Made by a program: the position numbers and the translations under genes
Source of the DNA: Methylococcaceae bacterium
GTDB lineage: Bacteria; Pseudomonadota; Gammaproteobacteria; Methylococcales; Methylomonadaceae
Direction: 5' to 3'
Assembly: GCA_947505055.1 (NCBI GenBank)
Contig: CANNLO010000257.1
Location: 1 to 6,837 of the forward strand
Length of the DNA: 6,837 nt
The notes under the pieces: model-generated
Database searches by the model: none
Told to the model about the DNA's origin: nothing
Seen by the model: the letters and a program-made list of their open reading frames with translations, nothing else
Shown here: positions 1-5,213 of the stretch, piece by piece
Layout of the letters: each line of letters starts with the position of its first letter
Position numbering within the stretch: position 1 is the stretch's first letter

Positions 1-1
1 C

Positions 2-265
2 AAGTCTGAGTTTATGTTCAGAGGCTCGATAAATAGTTGTGATGTACACATCAGAGAAGTGGCAAAAGAGGTGCTTTCGTGCAATGCTGCGGCAATAGCC
101 CTATACCACAACCACCCCAGTGGTGCGGTTTTTCCGTCGGCTGCGGATCACAGCATCACCACTAAGCTAATTGAAGCGTTGAAACTGTTCGACGTGCGAA
201 TCCTTGATCACGTAATAGTCAGCTTCAATGAAACCTACAGTTTCGCGGAGGCTGGGCTTTTATAG
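2..265 (+). CDS. radC: RadC/JAB-domain protein, 3' part (5' end outside window)
   Basis: This is the C-terminal part of a RadC-family protein; the frame is open at the left edge from base 2, so the start is missing. An internal ATG at 14 is not the true start. The metal-binding JAMM signature H-x-H-x7-S-x2-D is complete (HNHPSG followed by SAAD), as is the usual RadC ending with a DVRILDH stretch and a final SFAEAGLL. The domain is a predicted metal-dependent hydrolase-like fold. Despite the historical name, its role in DNA repair is not established, and copies on plasmids and integrative elements are common. The gene is followed within 15 bases by a strong terminator. The family call is firm; the cellular role and the mobile-element origin are inference. 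Confidence 0.9.
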   Translation, partial: KSEFMFRGSINSCDVHIREVAKEVLSCNAAAIALYHNHPSGAVFPSAADHSITTKLIEALKLFDVRILDHVIVSFNETYSFAEAGLL

Positions 266-279
266 CTATTTACCTTGGC

Positions 280-305
280 GGGGGCTATAAAAGCCCCCCT
301 TTTTT
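280..305 (+). terminator. Rho-independent terminator after radC
   Basis: A 7-bp perfect G/C-rich stem (GGGGGCT at 280-286 with AGCCCCC at 292-298) closes a 5-nt loop, ATAAA. It is followed by C and six T residues at 300-305. It lies 14 nt after the RadC stop codon and 23 nt before the ATG at 329. The next gene must therefore be reached by read-through or transcribed from a promoter inside or upstream of this structure. Confidence 0.88.
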
Positions 306-328
306 CCTTATTCTTTAAAGAGATAGTT

Positions 329-688
329 ATGGAAACAGTACCTATTTATGATGTCGGCGGTTCGCTGCCGGTATCGCTAGAAGCATTTAGTAACCGGCCT
401 TGTGCTTTGCCATTCGGCCATCCGGCTTATTTGCCGCCGTCACCCCAAGAGGTGGATCTTTTGGTAAAACTTGCGGGTTGGTCACAGTGTAAAGCGGCGG
501 CCTTGGTGGGTGTGTCGTTTAACCCGAAAAAAGGGTCTTCAACAATCCGAAAATGGAGGGCTAGCCCGAAATCCGATGATGCGAGGGCTATCCCTTATTC
601 GGCTTGGAGGTTAATGTTGCTGTACGCTCGTGTTGTGTCAATTGATGATGGTTTGGCGGCAATAGACAGGCAGAGCGCGGGTGTCTAA
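329..688 (+). CDS. Small putative DNA-binding (helix-turn-helix-like) protein
   Basis: A 119-aa protein. I chose the ATG at 329 because an AAAGAGA stretch precedes it at normal spacing; the longer frame from a TTG at 275 would run through the terminator. Residues 40-76 look like a helix-turn-helix: a helix from SPQEVDLLVKLAG, then a CKAAALVGVS helix and a STIRKWR recognition-like helix. A conserved-looking block, IPYSAWRLMLLYARVV, follows at 88-103. Small proteins with this W-R-W then IPY-AWRLLL pattern are found in phages and integrative conjugative elements, where they are usually labelled as regulators or hypothetical. I infer a transcriptional regulator of the mobile element. The target is unknown; the GTAACGTTAC palindrome 24 bp after its stop is one candidate. 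Confidence 0.6.
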   Translation: METVPIYDVGGSLPVSLEAFSNRPCALPFGHPAYLPPSPQEVDLLVKLAGWSQCKAAALVGVSFNPKKGSSTIRKWRASPKSDDARAIPYSAWRLMLLYARVVSIDDGLAAIDRQSAGV

Positions 689-711
689 CTCCACAACTTA
701 TTTTTTTTAAA

Positions 712-721
712 GTAACGTTAC
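712..721. promoter_or_regulatory. Palindromic operator-like site, copy 1
   Basis: GTAACGTTAC is a perfect 10-bp palindrome, 16 bp before the ATG at 738, where it would cover a promoter or leader. The 13-bp sequence GTAACGTTACCAA (712-724) recurs exactly at 1056-1068, inside the end of the next gene. The symmetric CG-centred form resembles sites bound by dimeric repressors of the LacI/GntR-regulator type. No LacI-type gene is in the window, so the binding protein is unknown. Confidence 0.45.
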
Positions 722-737
722 CAATATTAAGCAGATC

Positions 738-1097
738 ATGATAGAACAATCCAAACGGCGTGGTCGTCCAGTAACTGGTCAAGCCTTAACACCGGCTGAA
801 AAGCAAAAAGCCTACAGGCAACGCTTGGCCAACAAGCCTTCTTACCATGATTCGGATTTATTTGTGGCTCGTCGAGCTTATGATGATTCCCTGTCCACTA
901 TAGAATCATATAAGAATTTGGTTCTGGAATTACAAGCTACTTTAGCCAAGCGCGATGCTTTTATAAAAGAGTTTGTTGATTATTGCGGTTTGTATGCTTC
1001 TGTCATGCCGCGTGAAGATTGGGTAAAAAAAGCCAAAACAATGTTTAGCAAAAAGGTAACGTTACCAAAATATAAACAAGTTGATATTGAGGATTAA
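738..1097 (+). CDS. Small basic/coiled-coil hypothetical protein
   Basis: A 119-aa protein starting at ATG 738, with only a weak ribosome-binding sequence. Residues 5-32 are strongly basic and contain an AT-hook-like RRGRPVTG followed by a TPAEKQKAYRQRLA stretch. That N-terminus is shared by many small accessory proteins of proteobacterial plasmids and integrative elements. Residues 47-82 are predicted helical with a heptad-like Leu/Ile pattern (coiled coil). The C-terminus is basic and then acidic (VDIED). No catalytic motif is visible. The N-terminus suggests nucleic-acid binding, but this is inference. The second GGTAACGTTACC palindrome lies inside the gene, encoding residues VTLP near the end. 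It is co-directional with the gene at 329 and 49 bp downstream of it, so the two may form one unit. Confidence 0.65.
   Translation: MIEQSKRRGRPVTGQALTPAEKQKAYRQRLANKPSYHDSDLFVARRAYDDSLSTIESYKNLVLELQATLAKRDAFIKEFVDYCGLYASVMPREDWVKKAKTMFSKKVTLPKYKQVDIED
1055..1066. repeat. Palindromic operator-like site, copy 2 (intragenic)
   Basis: GGTAACGTTACC is a perfect 12-bp palindrome within the last 45 bases of the gene at 738-1097. It shares GTAACGTTACCAA with the site at 712-724. Because the second copy must also encode protein, an identical 13-bp match is unlikely to be accidental. A pair of such sites about 340 bp apart would suit a repressor that loops DNA or bridges sites. That role is inferred, not shown. 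Confidence 0.4.
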
Positions 1098-1234
1098 ATA
1101 AACATAGTCATTGATTATTTACTTTGTCCGGCCAGGCTTTGGTTGCACAAAGGGTAAGTTTTGCGACAGTTTTTAGAGTCAGCAAAAACAAGGGGATGTG
1201 TGTCGCAAATATCAGTAGCAAAATAGAGCGCGTT

Positions 1235-1264
1235 TACTCTTGATAACGAATTTTATCGAGAGTA
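1235..1264. repeat. Inverted repeat A (12 bp arms, 6-bp centre)
   Basis: TACTCTTGATAA (1235-1246) and TTATCGAGAGTA (1253-1264) are complementary at 11 of 12 positions and flank the 6-bp centre CGAATT. The inner part, TGATAA-N6-TTATC, is the same as in repeat B at 1302-1333. Arms of about 11-13 bp around a 6-8 bp centre are the usual layout of tyrosine-recombinase core sites. A transcription-factor operator is the main alternative. Confidence 0.55.
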
Positions 1265-1301
1265 CCCGACCGGAACGTTTCACCCCATTTCCATGCCCTT
1301 C

Positions 1302-1333
1302 CTATATGTGATAATGTCCTTTATCACATATAG
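1302..1333. repeat. Inverted repeat B (13 bp arms, 6-bp centre)
   Basis: CTATATGTGATAA (1302-1314) and TTATCACATATAG (1321-1333) are perfect reverse complements around the centre TGTCCT. Neither strand has a T-run after it, which argues against an intrinsic terminator. It shares the TGATAA-N6-TTATC core with repeat A, 55 bp away centre to centre. The resemblance to Xer/dif-type sites is architectural: the XerD-arm-like half matches the E. coli dif arm at about 7 of 11 positions and the other arm at only 4, so I do not call it dif. Confidence 0.6.
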
Positions 1334-1358
1334 AAAATAGCGGGGCTGGCGTTTTTAT

Positions 1359-1901
1359 TTATTCAACTTCCGTTGCAACCGCACGAAGCTTTGGGACTTT
1401 GTTTATCTGTTCAAGGGCTTTTTGGACGAAGGATTCTTGTTTGTATATTTTTGCCTTGTCTTTATTTCCACAAAAATCCAAACTCTTTTTGCCTAAGCTC
1501 ATCAGGTAAAATGGCTGCTTTTTATCCTCATGCTGAATGCGGATCACCCAGCCTTTATCATTGAATACTATATTTTGATTTTGAGGGGTTGGGTAATTCC
1601 AAGCCTCTAGTTTTTGACGGATAACTTCCGAATCTTTCTTTATCGACTCAGAAAATTCAGGGTATGAACCAGATACACACTCAACTTCAGCGTCAAATTC
1701 CCGATCTCCCGACTTTATTCTTCTGGCTGTGATCGCGTCTTTATACTGTTCGGCAAGTTCTCTCGACTCCAGGAGAACGCCATTTATCCTGTGGACGAGT
1801 CTGCCGCTCGCGCCGACAGACAACTCGTTCTTATCAAAATAAGCCCAGTTGTGAAAATTGAGCTTGTCCGTATGATGAACATGAATACTAAAGGCTTCCA
1901 T
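1359..1901 (-). CDS. Hypothetical protein, 180 aa, unrecognised
   Basis: The start at 1901 is supported by AAGGA (complement of 1908-1912), 6 nt upstream. I do not recognise the family. The protein appears to have two parts. Residues 1-60 contain histidine-rich HVHHTDKLNFHNWAYFD and a GRLVHRINGVLLESRELAEQY segment. After a charged linker (62-105), residues 110-168 form a compact module with GWVIRIQ, FYLMSLGKKSLDF and a basic helix ending VQKALEQI. There is no signal peptide, membrane segment or clear catalytic motif. It lies 83 bp downstream of the recombinase gene on the same strand, so it may be cargo or a partner of that module. It could equally be the last gene of a different element. Confident as a gene; function unknown. 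Confidence 0.7.
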   Translation of the reverse strand: MEAFSIHVHHTDKLNFHNWAYFDKNELSVGASGRLVHRINGVLLESRELAEQYKDAITARRIKSGDREFDAEVECVSGSYPEFSESIKKDSEVIRQKLEAWNYPTPQNQNIVFNDKGWVIRIQHEDKKQPFYLMSLGKKSLDFCGNKDKAKIYKQESFVQKALEQINKVPKLRAVATEVE

Positions 1902-1984
1902 TTAATGTCCTTAATCGCTGATGCCTGAGTAAGGCTTCAAAAGAAAAAATATAGCATAAAGTGCATGGTGTGCTCATTTGGCAG

Positions 1985-2533
1985 TCATTGTGCCTGTAAA
2001 ACCCTATAAAGGGTTCGCCGTGACACGTTGAGCGATTGTGCTACTGTGTCGTGATGTTCACCTTGTTCGATCAGCTTTTTGGCGTGGGCGGCCTGTTGCG
2101 GGGTTAGTTTTGATTTGCGCCCCATCTTCACGCCACGGTCAATCGCCGCAGCCCTTCCCGCTTTTGTCCGTTCTTGAATAAGAGAGCGTTCAAGCTCCGC
2201 GAGTATCCCGATCATTTGCCACATAGCGCGGCCTGTCGGGGTTGTGGTGTCTATGGCTTCGGTCACGGACTGGAAGGCCACCCCCCGTGATTTCAGCTCA
2301 TCCAAGAGGTTTATCAAATCATGCAAAGACCGGCCTAAACGGTCAAGCTTCCAAACGGCAAGCGTATCCCCTTTATTCAGAGCCTTGAGGCATTTGGTCA
2401 ATTCAGGCCGTTTGACATTCGCCCCCGTGGCTATGTCGGTAAAGATACGCTCACACCCTGCCGCCTTCAATGCGGTAAGCTGTAAGTCTGGATTCTGGTC
2501 TTCAGTTGAGACGCGGGCATAACCAATTTTCAT
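1985..2533 (-). CDS. Serine recombinase (resolvase/invertase, TnpR/Gin/Pin family)
   Basis: A 182-aa protein, the usual length of small serine resolvases/invertases. The N-terminal catalytic domain shows the nucleophile Ser9 in YARVSTEDQ, and the conserved VWKLDRLGRS (60-69) carries catalytic Arg65 and Arg68. A long dimerisation helix E runs from about 100 to 130 and includes LAELERSLIQERTKAG. The C-terminal helix-turn-helix (about 143-180) ends with VSRRTLYRVLQ and binds the minor/major groove of the crossover site. The protein would cut and rejoin DNA at paired sites through a serine-phosphate link with 2-bp overlaps. A res-like locus lies directly upstream, which favours a resolvase acting on its own site, although the sequence is closest in style to Gin/Pin invertases. 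Only a weak Shine-Dalgarno (TAGGG) is visible. The gene is visibly richer in G+C than the operon to its right. Confidence 0.93.
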   Translation of the reverse strand: MKIGYARVSTEDQNPDLQLTALKAAGCERIFTDIATGANVKRPELTKCLKALNKGDTLAVWKLDRLGRSLHDLINLLDELKSRGVAFQSVTEAIDTTTPTGRAMWQMIGILAELERSLIQERTKAGRAAAIDRGVKMGRKSKLTPQQAAHAKKLIEQGEHHDTVAQSLNVSRRTLYRVLQAQ

Positions 2534-2623
2534 GCCCTATTTTGGCACTGATTTATGGCACAGACAAGCTATTGATTTATAAGGGGTGAAAACTTGTGCC
2601 ATAAATCTTGATTTATGGCACAA
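2534..2623. promoter_or_regulatory. res: Putative res (recombination) locus of the serine recombinase
   Basis: Immediately upstream of the recombinase start lies a perfect palindrome with a 2-bp centre: TTGTGCCATAAATC (2594-2607), TT, GATTTATGGCACAA (2610-2623). A 14-bp direct copy of its half-site, TGATTTATGGCACA, is at 2549-2562. A shorter copy, TGATTTAT, is at 2573-2580. A 2-bp centre between inverted ~14-bp half-sites is the expected form of a serine-recombinase crossover site, and the extra half-sites next to the gene match the accessory-site layout of res loci. The recombinase promoter must overlap this region, so binding probably also represses the gene. The layout is seen directly; the function is inferred. 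Confidence 0.72.
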
Positions 2624-2627
2624 ACCG

Positions 2628-2656
2628 ATTAGATAGATCGTGTCGTTCTGTCTAAT
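2628..2656. repeat. Imperfect inverted repeat beside the res locus
   Basis: ATTAGATAGA (2628-2637) and TCTGTCTAAT (2647-2656) are complementary at 9 of 10 positions with a 9-nt spacer. It starts 4 bp after the res palindrome. It could be a further accessory site or a weak terminator hairpin for the ATPase operon transcribed leftward, but no T-run follows on that strand. The remaining bases to 2785 are AT-rich and show no gene or clear terminator. Confidence 0.35.
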
Positions 2657-2785
2657 GTTTGATTTTAGGCTGGTGATTTGTAATTAACCTACAACTTTCG
2701 ATACATTCCGGTAAGTTAAATTTGTTTTTTGGAATAAGGATTACATCACAAACATACACGGATTTAGCGTACAAATTTTTAAGCA

Positions 2786-4507
2786 TCAATTCTTTTCAAT
2801 TCTAAAGAGTTTATCGTTCTGTGATAATTTCACCACTATATACGCATCTTTATTCAACTCTTCCGGCAGTTTGTCTTTTAATATCGATGCGACAAATTGT
2901 ATACCCTTTGCATTGACGAGGTTAGCAATCTTCAGGAGTTGATTATCATGCATCAGTTCTTTTTTATCATTGAGGAGAAAGTGCATGCATGGGATATTCT
3001 CATCATCGGCAAATAGGGTGTAGGCAATATCAAAACAGGAAATTTCACCCTGTTTTTTACCAGAACTGAAGTTTGTGTTAAATGATGTGAATTCATAGAG
3101 ACGGCGACCCTTTACTTTTTTTGGGTCAACCTTTAATGCATATTTTTCACCATATAACTCATGCGACACAGATGAAAAATGCCGATTGAATTTGTTTACC
3201 TGTTCTTTTATTTTAAGGGCAAATCCATCGGAAAAAAGTTCATTGTCAATTTCGGCCAGTTCATTGTTGAGTTCAGTCAGTTTCGATTCTACAGTGCTCA
3301 ATTGTCGTAGGGTGTTTTCATATTCACCTTTTGTATGGTATTTGGCGTTAAGCTTCATAATCAATTGCTCAAGCACCTCGAAAGAATCACTTAAAGTGAT
3401 AGCTTTACTTAGCTCAGTTTCCTCTACCAAGAGGCGGTTCAAATGCTCTCGTTTTGCAGTAAGCTCTGCATCAATCTTCGGTAAATCCTGGACTATGAAC
3501 CTAATTTTTGACTCTACCATTCGATTGTGAAAATCATTAAGTTCCAGAAAGGTCTTATGAATTCCGTTCACCAAAGATGTTGCTTGCTGATATATCTGCT
3601 GCAATTGTTGCACATCGATTGTAGACTTACCTGATTGCATTTCCTGCTGGGCTTCTAAAATCAAATCTTTTCGTAGTTGAAGCCTACTGATTTCTGATGA
3701 AGTAAGATTAACCTGATATTTAACCCTATTCAGTGTGTCCAAATCCGCCTCAAAATTTGGATTAAGATTCAGTGATGCCTTCCAACGCTCAAGTTCTTCT
3801 ATTTCTGAGTCAAGAAGGGCTAGTGCGGTTTCGTATGCTGATTTGGTCTGTTCTGACTCAAGACGTTTCTTGAATTTTTCTTCAATATCAATTTGTGAGC
3901 GTAATTCCTGCTTGGTATCTCCTTGTTCGAAATTACAACCGAAAAGAAAGAGATAAAGCGTCTCATACTCATCATCACGCGTGAAACCATCAAGATTCTT
4001 GATGGTATTGTTGATACTCACATCTTTATAGCGGATGTTGTGAGCAATTATCTGCCGGAAAGTTGGTTTATTCCCATAATGACCAGGAAACAAAAGATCG
4101 GTTAGAGCCTCTTCAAATCCGGTATCAGTTTTATTGTTGCCGTCTATGCGTTGTATTTTTTCTTTGCGAGCCAGAAAGTTTCGTTCAACAAGCACTTCCT
4201 TAGATTTTTCTTGCGACAGATCATCTTTGAGAATCAGTGAAACAAGCACTCTATTTTCAACCAGAAAATCTTTTACTAACTTAAACTCATGCTTTTTATT
4301 TTCTTGGTCGGTATATATTCCCTTTGCATTGGCTCCAAGGCAGAAATCGACAAGCTTTAAAACCGTTGTCTTACCGACATTGTTCCCAGTTTCTTCCCCG
4401 CTAACAATAGGCGTGTCGTCAACAATGAGGTTTAGCCCAGCATGAAATAGAATATTTCTGATTATAGTGCCGTCCACACGGGTAATTGTCAGTGACTTCA
4501 AGAACAT
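2786..4507 (-). CDS. ABC-3C system SMC/Rad50-like ATPase (DUF2326-type)
   Basis: A 573-aa ATPase with split nucleotide-binding halves and a coiled-coil middle, as in Rad50/SMC-like proteins. The Walker A region is at 40-47 (TGNNVGKT), followed by TVLKLVDFCLGA, a block typical of this ABC-3C/DUF2326-like group. Residues about 200-440 are largely helical and heptad-like (coiled coil), with possible breaks near 245-270 and 370-395. The C-terminal half has a degenerate signature-like SSGKKQGE (481-488) and a Walker B-like MHFLLND (508-514), where the usual final Asp-Glu pair is Asn-Asp, then HD at 520-521. The start overlaps the preceding gene by 10 nt and has a strong Shine-Dalgarno (AAGGTGG, complement of 4512-4518). 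In this system class the ATPase is thought to sense and switch the effector on invader-linked signals. The gene is intact and AT-rich, and lies downstream of a disrupted partner gene. ATPase type is firm; ABC-3C membership rests on its neighbours. Confidence 0.88.
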   Translation of the reverse strand: MFLKSLTITRVDGTIIRNILFHAGLNLIVDDTPIVSGEETGNNVGKTTVLKLVDFCLGANAKGIYTDQENKKHEFKLVKDFLVENRVLVSLILKDDLSQEKSKEVLVERNFLARKEKIQRIDGNNKTDTGFEEALTDLLFPGHYGNKPTFRQIIAHNIRYKDVSINNTIKNLDGFTRDDEYETLYLFLFGCNFEQGDTKQELRSQIDIEEKFKKRLESEQTKSAYETALALLDSEIEELERWKASLNLNPNFEADLDTLNRVKYQVNLTSSEISRLQLRKDLILEAQQEMQSGKSTIDVQQLQQIYQQATSLVNGIHKTFLELNDFHNRMVESKIRFIVQDLPKIDAELTAKREHLNRLLVEETELSKAITLSDSFEVLEQLIMKLNAKYHTKGEYENTLRQLSTVESKLTELNNELAEIDNELFSDGFALKIKEQVNKFNRHFSSVSHELYGEKYALKVDPKKVKGRRLYEFTSFNTNFSSGKKQGEISCFDIAYTLFADDENIPCMHFLLNDKKELMHDNQLLKIANLVNAKGIQFVASILKDKLPEELNKDAYIVVKLSQNDKLFRIEKN

Positions 4508-4725
4508 AGTTCCACCTTGTCATGGTTATTCAATATAACCAGATTGAGTAGAAATAGCCAATCGAGACACAGTACAAAAACAGGCATGCTCATTTTTTGC
4601 GTAGTTGTTGTCTGTATGTATAAATCAAGTATATCCATCACACGATGCTCTTGAATCACCTTCAAGACAAAAGCACCATTGAAGTAAATGGTTTGATCGG
4701 GATGTATATTGTCAGGAATGAGCAT
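4498..4725 (-). CDS. ABC-3C middle component, MC6-like small protein
   Basis: A 75-aa protein starting at ATG 4725 (MLIPDNIHPDQ). AGGA (complement of 4733-4736) sits 7 nt upstream. A longer reading from about 4941 would duplicate most of the preceding gene and is rejected. The start overlaps the SMEK gene stop by 14 nt, and the stop overlaps the ATPase start by 10 nt, so all three genes are translationally coupled. The pattern of an N-terminal PD motif, a FNGAFVLKVI helix, a central MDILDLY helix and a C-terminal hydrophobic FVLCLDWLFLLNLV helix, then a short tail, matches the small middle component (type 6) of ABC-3C systems. That component bridges the effector/CTD protein and the ATPase. 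The hydrophobic stretch is more likely a packed helix of a winged-helix-like fold than a membrane span. Subtype assignment is by eye. Confidence 0.7.
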   Translation of the reverse strand: MLIPDNIHPDQTIYFNGAFVLKVIQEHRVMDILDLYIQTTTTQKMSMPVFVLCLDWLFLLNLVILNNHDKVELCS

Positions 4726-5172
4726 TGGTATTTCCTGAAGGATTTTTGAATATCTTGCACCGTATAAAAGTGTCAACAACAAGAATTTGCACAGATAAAT
4801 CAAGTTCTTCATCTGCCATAGGTGTGTAATTTGCACTGCCTCGAATCTTCTGAATAACCTTTTCGATAACCGATAAAAAAAGTTGGTCAGGAGAAACCAC
4901 TGTTTCCAGTGCCAGTTTAAGATACTCCTTGCGGATGCCATTTAAAATAGAAATGCTTTTATTTACGCCTTGTTTGTCAAAGTCAGAGTAGATTTTATCG
5001 ATGCGACAATAGTGAATCTTGTAGTCATCGATAAGAACTCTGGCTGTGTCCAGTTGATTGTATGAAATTTTTTCTTCAATATCGTACGGTACGACTTCAA
5101 AGCCTAATGTCTCTTGATTCCAATTCTCTTTGGAAAGAATCTTGATAATTGTTGCTAAATTGGATTCAATTT
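4712..5172 (-). pseudogene. SMEK/ABC-3C effector gene, 3' fragment (ABC-3C CTD)
   Basis: This is the distal part of the gene interrupted by the insertion sequence. It encodes residues 175-324 of the restored protein, reading from 5164 to the stop at 4714-4712. Positions 5165-5172 are the second copy of the target duplication. The segment carries the ABC-3C C-terminal domain pattern: a FDKQGVNKSISIL block (236-248), then QLFLSVIEKVIQKI, and a final ILVVDTFIRCKIFKNP (301-316) close to the protein end. No ribosome-binding site or sensible start remains at its head, so it is probably untranslated or expressed at a low level from internal starts. Its stop codon overlaps the intact MC6-like gene. 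The loss could affect expression of the downstream genes through coupling. Confidence 0.8.
5165..5172. repeat. Target-site duplication, left copy (TTCAATTT)
   Basis: This 8-bp sequence directly abuts the left end of the insertion sequence and is repeated exactly at 6314-6321. Eight base pairs is the usual duplication length for IS1595-family elements. The perfect match indicates that both ends derive from one transposition event. Confidence 0.92.
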
Positions 5173-5198
5173 GTGGGGTATCCAGCTATTTACGGTAA
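5173..5198. repeat. Left terminal inverted repeat of the IS
   Basis: Twenty-six bases are identical to the reverse complement of 6288-6313; position 27 is the first mismatch. The repeat is the transposase-binding end. Confidence 0.92.
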
Positions 5199-5213
5199 TG
5201 TTAAAATTATGCA

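Larger units (their letters stand above)
1098..1358. other. Convergent intergenic region without a gene
   Basis: This 261-bp gap lies between two convergent genes, and I see no credible ORF or RNA gene in it. It does hold three inverted repeats: a 9-bp pair, TTTGCGACA (1160-1168) and TGTCGCAAA (1201-1209), separated by 32 nt, and the two compact repeats listed separately at 1235-1264 and 1302-1333. None is followed by a T-run, so there is no obvious intrinsic terminator for either converging gene. The density of symmetric sites in a gap that needs no promoter suggests a recombination or partition-type locus. Confidence 0.5.

Noticed and set aside
275..328. Upstream TTG start for the putative regulator
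   Set aside because: The added 18 codons would be translated through the terminator hairpin. The ATG at 329 has a better ribosome-binding context.
588..782. 64-aa minus-strand frame across the 329/738 gene junction
   Set aside because: It overlaps the ends of two better-supported plus-strand genes and has no recognisable features.
1191..1230. AGGGGATGTGTGTCGC as a Tn3-family transposon end
   Set aside because: It has the leading GGGG only. There is no TAAG-type inner end at ~38 bp, and no partner end or Tn3 transposase in the window.
1302..1333. Repeat B as an intrinsic terminator or a true dif site
   Set aside because: No T-run follows on either strand. Only about half of the E. coli dif positions match, so neither call is supported.
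2244..2522. 92-aa plus-strand frame opposite the recombinase
   Set aside because: It is antisense to a strongly conserved recombinase with all catalytic residues; a shadow frame.
4498..4941. Longer 147-aa version of the middle-component gene
   Set aside because: Its first 72 residues overlap the SMEK 3' coding frame, which has clear family motifs. The internal ATG at 4725 has a proper Shine-Dalgarno and gives the expected ~75-aa size.
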